Shown piece by piece: positions 12,266 through 24,614 of a stretch of DNA of 64,000 nt (the stretch's first letter is position 1; every line of letters begins with the position of its first letter). The DNA is from Pyrocephalus nanus (taxonomy: Eukaryota; Chordata; Aves; Passeriformes; Tyrannidae): positions 13,134,709 through 13,198,708 of the forward strand of contig CM076263.1 in NCBI GenBank assembly GCA_038380795.1, read 5' to 3'. The notes under the pieces are model-generated. The model had not been told where the DNA came from, ran no database searches, and saw nothing but the letters and a program-made list of their open reading frames with translations. Position numbers and translations under genes: made by a program.

Positions 12266-14166
12266 ATTGGGTTGGAACAGACCTCCAAGATCATCGAGTC
12301 CAACCCCTGATCCAACTCCAACTACTATACCATGGCACTAAGGGCCACGTCCAATCTCTGTTTAAAAACCTCCAGGGATGGTGAATCCACCACCTCACTG
12401 GGCAGGCCGTTCCAATGCTTGATTACCCTCACTGTAAAGAATTTCTTCCTAACATCTAACCTAAACCTCCCCTGGCAGAGCTTGAGCCCATGTCCCCTTG
12501 TCCTATTGTTGGTTGCCTGGGAGAAGAGACCAAACCCCACCTGGCTATAACCTCCTCTCAGGTAGTTGAAGAGAGTGATGAGGTCACCTCTAAGCCTTCT
12601 CTTCTGCAGATTAAACAACCCCAGCTCCCTCAGCCTCTCCTCATAGGACTTGTGCTCAAGTCCCTTCACCAGCCTCGTTGCTCTTCTCTGGACCCACTCC
12701 AGCACCTCAATATCCTTCCTGAACTGAGGGGCCCAGAGCTGAACACAATACTCAAGGTGTGGCCTCACCAGTGCAGAGTACAGGGGAAGGATCACTGCCC
12801 TGCTCCTGCTGGCCACACTGTTCCTGATCCAGGCCAGGATGCCATTGGCCTTCTTGGCCACCTGGGCACACTCTGGCTCATGTTCAGCTTCCTGTCAATC
12901 CAAACTCCCAGGTCCCTTTCCACCTGGCTGCTCTCCAGCCACTCTGTGCCCAGCCTGTAGCGCTGCAGGGGGTTGTTGTGGCCAAAGTGCAGGACCCGGC
13001 ACTTGGCCGTGTTGAACCTCATCCCATTGGAATCAGCCCAACTCTCCAGCCTGTCTAGGTCCCTCTGCAGAGCCCTCCTGCCTTCCAGCAGGTCGACACT
13101 CCCTCCCAACTTGGTGTCATCTGCAAATTTGCTAATGATGGACTCAATCCCCTCATCTAAATCATTGATAAAGATGTTAGAAAGGACTGGGCCCAGCACT
13201 GATCCCTGGGGAACACCACTGATGACCGGCCACCAACTGGATGTAGCCCCGTTCACCAGCACTCTCTGGGCCCGGCCCTCCATCCAGTTCTTAACCCAGC
13301 ACAGAGTGCCCTGTCCAAGCCATGGGCTGCAGCTTTTCCAGGAGTATATTACGGGAGATGGTGTCAAAGGCTTTGCTGAAGTCCAAATAGACACATCCAC
13401 AGCCTTTCCCTCCTCCACCAGGTGGGTCACCTGATCGTAAAAAGAGATTGGGTTAGTCACACAGGATCTGCCCCTCCTAAACCCATGTTGGCTGGGTCTG
13501 ATCCCTTGTCCATCCTGTAGGTGCCGTGTGATTGCACACAGGATGATCTGCTCCATAACTCTGCCAGGCACCGAGGTCAGGCTGACAAGCCTGTGGTTAC
13601 CAGGGTCAGCCTTGCAGCCTTTTTTATGGATTGGGGTGATATTTGCCAACTTCCAATCATATGGGACCTCCCCAGTGAGCCAGGACTGTTGGAAGATGAT
13701 GGAGAGCGGCTTGGCAAGCTCTTCTGCCAGCTCCCTCATTACCCTAGGATGGATCCCGTCTGGTCCCATAGACTTGTGAGGATCCAGATGACTCAGTAAC
13801 TCACTATTTCCTCCTGGAATACAAGGGGGCTATTTGGCTTCCTATCTCTGTCTACCAGCTCCAGAGGCCAGTTGCCTTGAGGGCCACCTGTCTTACAGGT
13901 AAAAACTGAGGCAAAGTAGGTGTTAAGTACCTCAGCCTTCTCTTCATCTCTATTAACTGTTTCCCTCCAAGTCCGTCAAAGAATGGAGGTTTTCTTTGCC
14001 CCTCCTTTTGTTATTAATGGATTTATAGAAGGACTTTTTGTTATCCCTAACAGAAGTGGCCAAATTAACTTCAAATTGCACTTTTGTATCCCTGATTTCC
14101 CCTCTGCATGATCTAGCTGTCTTCCTAAATTCTTCGTAAGTAGCCAGCCCTTTTTTCCACTCTGTT
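12213..14166 (-). mobile_element. CR1 LINE, 5'-truncated, with broken reverse transcriptase
   Basis: This is a non-LTR retrotransposon copy on the minus strand. Its 3' end lies at about 12,213-12,265 and is an array of the 8-mer ATTCTATG (read on the minus strand), the hallmark CR1 tail used in place of poly(A). The minus-strand frame 12,792-13,769 encodes reverse-transcriptase motifs including [10 protein letters not shown] and the catalytic F-A-D-D (13,115-13,126). The frame 12,325-12,861 encodes the C-terminal region. The frame shifts between these two near 12.88 kb, and the motif A region around 13.33-13.41 kb is also read out of frame, so the enzyme cannot be functional. About 2 kb of a roughly 4.5-kb family consensus is present; the endonuclease part is missing. 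No target-site duplication is obvious. Confidence 0.95.
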
Positions 14167-17058
14167 ACAAAATATCATATTAATAATGAAAAAAACTAAA
14201 ATCAGTGATTTATACACTTTTGTACCTCTGAGATTGCTAGTAATGTAAGCAGCAGCAAATGGCCATCAAAGGCAATCAAGGAAATGATTCATAGAATTTA
14301 ATCTAGAGGTGAATGTCAATGGTTTATATCTAAAGCAACAACAAAAGTAGTTTCTTCTATGCAGTATTTTCCTTATTTATCATGTGTTAGAATGGTTTAT
14401 AAACAAGAGAAGTACAAATCAAGACTGTGGCCACACAACTTAGAGAGGATGAAATATATCTCTGGAATGTTCAGGTCCAGAGCCAGACTAAACTGTTATC
14501 TTTATGTTCCACTTAAGCCTTTGTGCTGGTCCTTAGTAAAATTCATCCTGAAGAAGAATTTTAAGACAATTTTGTTACAAGTATGAATTCTCTTTCAAGA
14601 GGCTGTTGATGTCAAATTCTTAGTCCCACTGAAGTTAACAACTGTACCTGCTGCTGACTTCAGTAAAACCAAGTTTTCAAAAAATTTTTGTAAAGGTGCT
14701 TCTACGTGTCATAAGGAACAGGAAGTTAACATAGACAATGGCTGCTAACACATCACAGATAAACAAGAAGATAAAAATTTCAAAAGCTAAGATTTTGGAA
14801 ATGTAGTTGTAGCTTCATAGACATACAGCCAGAAGAGATCCACTTAAATGTACTTTTGCATCTAGAAATGAAAATGTTAGTTGCTGGAAAAACTATCTTA
14901 CTTTACAATGACCACACATACAAATGAAAGGCACAAACAGTAATATGCTGTGGGATCTAATGAACTTACCTTCTTAAAAGGCATAGAATAAAGGAGAGAG
15001 ATTTTCTAGTATCAAAGAAAGAGCCAAGAAAATTCCATCTTTCTTCCACAGAACAGTCCCACACATTTGATGTCCATTTGAATCAATGCCCCTTCACATA
15101 CATGAAGTAATTCAGCCTAAATGGCAATGGCAAATTGTTCCAAAGAATTTACACCAGCTGATACTGAACAAGATGAACCAGAATTCAGCTCTTGTAGGTA
15201 GGTTGCCAAACAATTGATTTTTGCAGAGCAAGTATAAGTTTGCAAACAGTTTGGATGAAAAAAGGTTTGAATCAGCATTATCACATGCAGGACAGACATT
15301 AAGAATGCTCTCTTTTGATACTGAGATAATGTTTTGTTGAGTTGTGTTTAACAAGAGAAGACACTGGAAACAAAAATTAGGAACAAATCGTCCCTTTCTG
15401 CTTTGGCATAGTCCTCACAGTATTGTATCACTGCAATTATCTTAACTTCATAGACACATTTTCCATTATTTCATTTTATTACTCAATGAAGTCTCTTTGT
15501 TCTTTAATACCATGAAAATTGGAAGCTCTATAGTAGCTCTCTTCAGGTCAAAAGCATGCTTCTTTAAGCCTCCCTTTTCCTTTATTTTGTTTCCCTAGAA
15601 TGAGCAGTTCAAAATAAGAGCCAAAGCACACACAGAAAGTTTACCTCCATGGTAAAAAAACATCCGGCCAGAAGATATGTCCATACAAAAAAATTCCCCT
15701 GTCTTTTCCTATTCAGTTGCTTGGAACAGGCTTGAAAGCTGAAGCTCAGTTCCAGGCACTGATTAATGAGTAATATCTTTATAATGTTTACAGTATAAAA
15801 AACACTGGAGTGCATTGTAGGAGAATAACATATAATGCTGTTTTTTTCATAGTGACTGAGGCATTGTCATCTTCCTACAAAAATTGAGAAAGTATTTTTT
15901 CCATTGAAAAAAAATTAACATTCATAAAATATTCTTGGAAAAACATAACTGCAGTAAAAAACCCCACAGCTGTTCCTGCTATTTTCTTCACATCTATTGC
16001 AACTTCTAAAAGTCGCTAGGGAAAACTTAAAATAAAAAATTCCCACCTGAGAAATTAAATCAAATTTAGTGGGCAAACAACAACAAAAAATGCAAAGAAA
16101 CTAAGGAAAAAAACAGGAGACAGATTCCTGAACTATTTCCCCATTAAACACAAAGATAGTAATACTAAAAGCACTGGATTCAACATTAATACTTTAAAGA
16201 CATATACTGTGGGCTCACTATGAATTTTGACACCAGTTCTCTAGCTGTTTATTTCATGGTGTTATTCACATGGGTAGCATTTTCCAGAATCAAACCCATT
16301 CTTCACAGTTCCAATGGAAGGAAATCTAAATTGTAATAAAACGGTTTTTTTGTTTTGCAACACAAATTTTTGCAAAGATAAATTGCATAATATAAACAAT
16401 GAAATTAATTTAATAGATTTCCATAAATATAGTGCTTTCAGCTGATCCAATTTAGTGTATTGTTGCAACTAAGTTAAATCAGGAGGATTAATGTACAGAA
16501 TAAAGTTGTGAGCAACAAGTGATATTCATCAGTAGATAGGACAGTAAAAGCTGATTCTTACTTCACTCACACAATAATAGCAAGTTTAGAAAATGTCATG
16601 AAAATTGATTTTTAAATTAATGTTGTTTTCTTAAAAGTATCTGCCTGTATCCTACCACAAATCCACTCTTACATAATAACAGGTACTGAAACACAGACTT
16701 TGAGAGCAGGATTGATCCCACTTGATGTTGCCACTTAAGATAAAGAATATTGTTTCAGTAAGTTAAGAAGATTCTCTCTCCAGTCAGAAGAGATGGATAG
16801 GTACTTTCAGAGAACAACCCGATAGGCTCTCAAGGATGGCCTCTGTGGTACCTAAAATACTCCCAAACTCAGGTAACTGCTGAAATTAACAACCCTGTCC
16901 TCCCACAGCTGCACATTTCTACAGGCCTTTGTATGCTCGCATTCAATCAGATCAAGAAACAGATTAAGGCAAAAATTAGCCTCCAAATTCGGGTGAAAGC
17001 ACTCCAGGTAACAACCTTTCAGAAATCTAAAACCCAATACAACTCAACAAACACCTAT

Positions 17059-17072
17059 GGGGGGGGGGGGGG
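17059..17072 (+). repeat. Poly(G) tract, 14 bp
   Basis: Fourteen uninterrupted G residues lie in an otherwise AT-rich context. Such tracts can form quadruplex structures and are prone to length errors in sequencing. Confidence 0.9.
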
Positions 17073-20000
17073 AAGTCTGCAAGTAGAGAACAGCAGCCTG
17101 CACCTAGTTTAATCTAAAATGTTGATAAAACTGCAGTTTGAAATAGAAGGAAGTTCCAGATTATCCCTTCATTACAGAAGAAACTTAGATAATACCATAA
17201 GACTATGGAAATCATATGAAATCTGTTTAACTGCCTCCAATTTCCCTATACTCTATAGGGCACAGTTATGACATTTTTTCCAACAGTGCTTGTATAGCAA
17301 GTTTTTTCTTACAGATCATTCAATTGTTTGTGCAAAGCATCCTCCCACTGAAGATGCAAACAACAAAGCAAGCCTCTAAATGTAAGATGCTTTTGTCTTT
17401 GCCTTCAGTGCATTAATGCAGCCAGCTAGGTCCACCTCTAAAATTTCACAAAACTAAAGTCATAAAATTCTTCATGTGCCACGGAGTTCTACCTTAGAAA
17501 GTCTCTGGGTAACAATTTAAGAAGACTTTAGATTGCTTCTGCAGAATTGATAGTTATGGAAACCTGAGAGCTGCAGAAAAAAAAAGCACTTAATGACTAC
17601 CACATAGAATTTCTAAATCCCTGATGAGTTGTTCCATGACTTTTTTTTTTTGTTAGAACTTTAATTACTTGCATTAAATAGTTCATAAATCTGAGAACCC
17701 TGAAAGGTGATTCTGCAGTGTTTCTAAGCAAAATGAGACGATTTCCATGGATCATTTTTAGCAAATAACTCTATACTATCAGAAAAAACAAAAATATTAT
17801 ACATCAAAAACCACCGAAAATAATCTAGTACATATATTTTTGCAGTTCCTATGCTAGATCTTTCTGACATTTGATATTTCAAATCTTTTGAGATTTGATA
17901 TTTCATATTTCAGGTTAAAGAGCAGACTTTGCTTTTTTAAGACGACAGATAAATATATATAGAATAAAACTTAATGTCGGGATTTTTAATTTCCATTATT
18001 TCTGTATCTCTTATGGTTTTTGCAAGACTTTCCAGGCTGCTTTGAGCTTGAGAAGATGGCATGAGACCTTTCATATTTCCTATAAATGGTCAGTGTGACT
18101 TGCTGGAAGTCACATTTTGAAACCTTTTCCCACCAGCCAATCTAGCAACACAAGGACCAAGTTACCCCTGTGTCCTACAGCTTACAGGGTGATGATCAGT
18201 AGACCACAGTGCCTCAAGCCCAGCACTTGCAAAAGGTTCTTGAAACCCTAAATGGGCAGACTTCAGCCCTGAGCCTCCACCCTCACTGTCTGTTCTCCAG
18301 CCCAAGATGTCTGTATCTGACAGCAAATAAGGTATTGGCAATATCTCTTAAAATTAGTATCTGAAACCTATTTTTATTCCTGGGTCTCACTGTTGCTGTT
18401 TTACACAGCTGTGCTCATTATCACTCGTATTAGTCCCAATTCACGTGCTCAAAAGCATACAGCCCCTGAACCTGCCAGCACACTTACACGGTAATACGCT
18501 CCCAGGAGCCTCTGATCTCCCTCTTCTTCTTTTTGTCCCTCCTACTGACATACATTCACTCTTACACAATTAAAATTACAATCCTAACCTCAGTCAATTT
18601 GTTCACTTTCACTTCTGTTCCAGGATGTTGTCCATTCCTGATTACAGACAGATGGCAGACCTACTTTGCTAACTATATTGGATTTTAAAATAAATACTTC
18701 AACCAAGGAATATGTTTACTGAATGTTTAGAACTGTATGTTCTCCAGTTCTGTTGGGAGTACCTGTCTCATTATTTTAATGCCAGACACTATTTCATGGC
18801 ACAATAAAAGGCTTATAAATTCTTTTTTTTTTTTCATTTGTTCAAATCTCATTCAGGATGGATTAACTCTGTAAAAACCATTGCAGCTCTGTTTTTTAAG
18901 CAAAAGTTACTATAAGCAATATATACATAGAAAATATTTACCTTACCCAGTACTACGGCAATAGGAGTACATCTATATTTGCAAACCTGGAAATGGACAA
19001 AACAAACAAAAACACTAGGTATTTTTCCTGGTTTACAGTGTATGGGGAATGGAGATGCACACCACCAAGGATACAGGAGACATGAGTCAAAGCAAGAGTC
19101 AGTGTTCACAGAAGCCACTGACAAATGTAGGTGTGGTGGTACAAAAAGAAAAAAGTTAAAAATACAGAAAAAGAGCAAGACAAATGGCATTACTCAGAAG
19201 CAAAAGGACAGAGAAACTTGTCGGAAGACCTTATAATTACCAAGGAAATGATGACATGGGTAGTCCTCTGAATCAAGAGAGAAAGAGGGAAATGCTGGAC
19301 TTATCAGGGAAACATTCTTTGAAAGCAAAACTAAAGCTACTTCACAGAGGAGATATTTCAAAATGTGTCTTTCTTTCATTGTATCATTAAAAGGCCATCC
19401 TAAAACAAATAGTGAACTTTCTCTCAGGTATTTCTTCAGTCTTTCATCCTGAGCTAAATCTCATACAAAGTATGACATTCATTGACCCCTACAGTACAGA
19501 TCAACAAATATAAATTTGTAAAGATCTGCACAGAGTCATTATTTGAGTGAAAATCTCTGTATTGGTCATTTATTTGTGATCTAATCTCTATTAAGACAAA
19601 GATCTGCCTTTCAATCATATAAAGCTGAAAGGCTTATCAGTGGAATGCAGATTTCAGCAGAACATCAAGTAAATTCTTTGTTAATTCTTCTTAAACTGCC
19701 AGTTATTTTTAGCAAAAAGCATCCACATACCATGGCAAAGGTTTGGGAACAACCAAAGATTAAATAGCAAGAGCAAGGTAAAAAGCAGAGAGAAAGGGTA
19801 AGAGTATATATCCCTGCTAAGAAGACAAGTTCTACTGAGATCTGCGCTCCTCCTTTAAAACTAACAGCAGCATGTTTCAGGGTGCTTTTCAGACATAGAT
19901 CATTAAGGCTTAAAACTGACAAAAAAAATTGAATACCTACATAGCCCTCCAATCCAGAGGTTATAATCTCCACAATATAATCTGCTGAATCTATTACAGC

Positions 20001-20642
20001 TACTGGGAACAGAGCTGCTAAGTTGTTCATTTCCCTAAACTGTTCATCTGCTGTCAGGCTAAATCTCTTGTGCAATATTTGAGCCTTCCAGTTACTGTAA
20101 CAGCAATTTTAGCTTTCAGAAGGCTTCCCCTTCCTCTTAAAGACTGAAATTTGTTTTGCAATTCAGTTCATTTTATTTATAAATATTTAATTTTCATTTG
20201 CCTCCTTAAAATTTGTTCTGAGTGGATAGCAACATGAATTTATTATGAAGTGTATTTATCTTTCTGTATCTCATTAGTGCTCAAGACTTCTGTTGCCTCT
20301 ACTAAGCATTCTCCTAAACAAACTTCTGGATGCCAAACTGAAATGCATGGAGGAAATTAAATGTAGATTTAGGATGTAGGTTTTTTTCTATGCCTCCTAA
20401 AACCATATGCCCCACAGGAGTTCAGAAATGGCATTAAGGCTGGTGATCTGAAGACAGGAGACATAAGCCATATTAATTTTAACCCCCCTGTTCCATATAC
20501 AAACTGCACCACTTGCAGTAATAACCCAAAGTGGCATTTTCATAGTTTATAAACATGCACACAACATAGGAAAAAGAGCTAAAAAAACCCATAATTTTTT
20601 AAAATGAAACTAGAAACTCTGAGTCAGGACTTGTAGCTGTCA

Positions 20643-20685
20643 CCCAGTACTACTTTATGTTAGTTGTTTCCCAGTACTACTTTAT
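20643..20685. repeat. 16-bp direct repeat, 11-bp spacer
   Basis: The word CCCAGTACTACTTTAT occurs exactly at 20,643-20,658 and again at 20,670-20,685. It is a local duplication of 27-bp period. Confidence 0.85.
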
Positions 20686-20733
20686 ATCAGGTTCTGTTCA
20701 TGTCTCTCTGAGAAACTGAAAAAATCAGTTGAT

Positions 20734-20862
20734 TAAAAAAAAAAAACAAAAAAAAACAAAAAAAAAACAACCAACAAAAAAAAAAAAAAGAAATTAAATG
20801 AAGAATGAAATTAAAAACACACAAATAATTTTAAAAACAAACAAACAAACAAAAAGAATAAA
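20734..20862. repeat. A-rich / (AAAC)n low-complexity tract
   Basis: A tracts interrupted by single C residues run for about 130 bp, with a short AAAC microsatellite near the right end (about 20,834-20,852). No retrotransposon body is visible on either side. Confidence 0.85.
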
Positions 20863-23800
20863 AAATCATATTCCTAACACACAGCTTTGCAAGTGAAATC
20901 TAGTTGACCAAAGAAAATAATGGAACTTCTAGTTCATTTGCACTTCTCATCATGACAGTGGTTGATGACATTTTCAACATACGTGCAGTTCAACCACAGT
21001 TAGCAAATATTCTGATAACATAAATATCCTGAAAACACAAGCCAGGAACAGCACAGCATGATTCCAATCTGTTCTGACTTAGGTGCATCACTACAGTTTC
21101 ATAGAAACAGGTCACAATTAGTGGAATTTAATTTGTCATTTTAAAACCTTTATGATGCAACTTTCTTGGCTAGCTATCAAAACCTCTTTTGACTACTTCC
21201 CTGTTATGGGGAAATAAGAAATAAATTAGTAATTGGGCAATTCCAAGCATATCTGCATACTTTTTCCCCTAAGACCAACATCATAACTATTTTATGTTGT
21301 AGTGGGATGTTCACAAAGAGAATCACATTTTATCATTAATACCAAATAATTTGGGATCTGGAGAGTAAAAAAGTATAGAAGCAGTTAATTCAGATTTGAA
21401 TTATGATACCAGAAATTATCGCAATCCTTAATGCCTTTAGTGAAGTAACTGAGTTCATCAGTCTGAATGAAAATCATACGTCACACTGCTGTTCGCTTAA
21501 TGCAGCATGCAGGAAAAAAAAATGAAATTAACAGTGCAAACATTTAATAAAAGTATTATGAGAATAAGTGCTTCTTACTCTGTCTCTGTGCAGATAAAAG
21601 GCATAGATGTTTTATGTTGGGGCTGAATGAAAATGCAGTGCACTTTCCAATCTGTGGGTAGGCATACAGACAAAACTACCTCTACTGGTGCTCTCAAAAT
21701 GTCATGATGATCCATTTTCTTTAAAATGGACTGACACTAACATCTGTGTGTCCTTCAGATAAAACAAATAGTATTTTGAAAAGTTCATTCTGGTCCACTA
21801 AAACAGATACTGCAGTTCTCTGTATCACTAAAATACCCATTAATCTGCCACACTGTGATATTTCTGACATCTAAAACAGGTTTCTGGCTACTATTAAAAA
21901 GCATTTGGTGCCAGGCTTTTTAGTTTGTAAAAGCTTTGGTGTTGCTCTAATACATTCTCTTCTTATTCCCAGACAAAACACAGTGCTGAGAACTGCCAGT
22001 AAGGTCCTGCAACAATAGACACACTTTATCAAAATACTGTTCACTATAGCTGCCTCCAGCATTTAAGCTTCCTGAATAGAAACTGCTCCAAAAATTGAGG
22101 TCTACAACATCATCTTTTGTGTTAACAATTTCTAGACACTAGGCATTTACAGATGTCACAAATTTTATTACAGAAATTTCTAGCTTTATGTGGGGTTTTC
22201 TGAGTTACTGGAAGAGTGCTACAAGCACACTAAGTATTAGCAAGGCCTTCTCACACTGAAAGCAAACTACCACAACTATTTTAGCTTTCTTGACTGTTTC
22301 TGGATTCTGCTAAAAATATTTAGTTTGCAACAAAATGCTAACTTTAACACCCACCACAATTTTTAAAACTAACATCACTACTTGGCACTTTGCAATGGAA
22401 AGCACATCAGATTACAGATTGAAAATTACAATTATCATCCCCATTCCTTCTGAACCGGTAATGAAACTGGAAAAAGAAACATTATTTCCTTGATGGTCAT
22501 ACTTATTATTAAAGAAATAGAATAAAGTCCTACAATCTGCACATTCCCCAAACACTGGAAGACCACAGATGACTGATAAAAATGTTACTAGTACAGGCAG
22601 TTGCTACTATTTAAATCTCTATACATTTGATAAGATACTGGATGAGCCATTAATCTCTCAAAAGGTGATTACCAATGACTATCCAGTAAAATAATCAACA
22701 TAAACTAAGATAATAATTCCAATACAATAGACTGATTAGTTCCTGTAAGAAACAAAAAGTGAGCAGAAAGAACATCAATACTATCATTGCCATACATTAG
22801 TCAAGTTGGTTAATATGGTATCAGAAGGCACTCCAGTGAGGAAGTGATGAAAGCTAAAAACAACCTACAGAAACTGTCGCTAAGATAACAAGCTTTGAAC
22901 AGACACATGACGTAGTGTATTTTAAGAAGCAGTTTTGGACATGGAATCTAGAAAAAAGGAACTGAGGCATTCTCGCTAGAATAAACGGAAATATACGCAA
23001 AAACGGAAAGCTGTGGAAATAGGAGAAGGTTTGAGAGAAGCACACAACACAAAAAGCATCAAAGCAGTGATAGCAGCACCAGAGGTTGCACAGGACTGTA
23101 AAAATACCTTACATTTTCAGCATGCAATGACATGCATGGTTAGATCTATGTAAGTATGCTAGAGGTAGAATTTAGATGCCCAATTTGCTGTTTAAGTTCC
23201 AAAATTAGATACTCAGCATCATCACTGTTACTTAACCAAGCATATCAGCACACTCAGCTGCTATTGCTTAAGATAGCTCACATCTCTAGTACCATTTTAA
23301 TTCTAATCAGTTTCACTTCTCTTCATATCTATGGATAGTTCCACATTCTGCTGCTTCCCCTAGCCATGACAATCTAATCAAGGACATCCTCAGAAAACCA
23401 GGCTGAAGACAGACTGCAAGACTAATGACAATCATTCCCTGGAGCTAAGGCTTAAAACCCATGTCTCTCTACTCCCAGATGTGTGAGATAATTCACAAAC
23501 TGATCTTCTTTTGCACTCCCAATTAATATTTAATTATTCCATGCACAGCAAAACACCTTCAAAAGGAGACACTCCAACCATTCCACCTCAGTATTTTATA
23601 GCCAGGATACTTTCCTGGAAGATAGGAGATGCTGATTAGAGCTCCCTCAGGCAGAGGAAGGAACAGAATGCAAGCCTGCTGCCTTTTAACTGCTGAGGTA
23701 GTGCATAGCACGCTTTGGGAGTGGCAGGAACAGAACAGTAAGAGGTTTTGAACAAAAAAGGCCATATGTGTAACTTCAGGAAAGGGATCCTGCACTAAAG

Positions 23801-24567
23801 GAGACATTGTCCCAGACAATGACACTGGCTTAAGGCACTGTTGCACCTGAAGTTCTTTTCAATATCTCTCCCAAGCAGCTCTCCATTCAGCTTATTAGGA
23901 TTTGCCATGCAATTCACCTTTCCTAGGGGCCTCCTAAGCAGCTAATTTTAATGATGTGAATTCGCATTCAACATCGAGCACCCAGGTACAGCAAAGCTTG
24001 AAGCTGTAGCAACTTGTGCTTTTCTTTGAGTGTGGTATCTACCAACTTAGAGAAGAAATCAAGAAGAAAGGTGTGACTGCCAGAGTGGGGAAATACCTCG
24101 ATAGCACAGTTCTTTGAGCACACTAGTCAATAGAGTGAGCAGCTCAGACTGAGAGCATTTACTGTAATTCAACAGAAAGTCATGAGAAAATGGAGTGAAG
24201 AAAACCTTCAGGATATACAAACAATGAAGTTCACAGAAAAAGAAGTGCACCTACTAAAGTCTTCCCCAACTCTGCTTCTCCACATGCTCACATTGTGTTC
24301 CTTTCTTCCAGCATTTCCAGTCTTATCACCAAACCTCCCACAATTTGTATGCCAACTCCGATGAAAGCTGCCATCTTTCCACAGCCTTTACAGATAATAT
24401 CCCTTCTCTCATCACATTAATAAAATAACCATGATTAAGCATTGATCACTAAAATAAAACATTCTATATGTATCTCTCTCTCTGAACATATAAAAAATTA
24501 GTTTAGGTTGTTTGTAACACAGGTTGTAATTTCTCCTTATTAGGCCTGATGGGTTAGATTTTGACTT

Positions 24568-24614
24568 GTGATGTAAATCAGCACACTTCCAAGAAAGTAT
24601 CTGATTTACATCAC
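24568..24614. repeat. Perfect 14-bp inverted repeat with 19-nt loop
   Basis: GTGATGTAAATCAG at 24,568-24,581 is matched by its exact reverse complement at 24,601-24,614, leaving a 19-base loop. The stem could form a hairpin in RNA or be a relic of an ancient SINE or foldback element. No poly(T) or other RNA-gene signal follows. Confidence 0.85.

Noticed and set aside
12490..13799. Plus-strand open frames across the CR1 element
   Set aside because: They are antisense shadows of the minus-strand CR1 reverse transcriptase.
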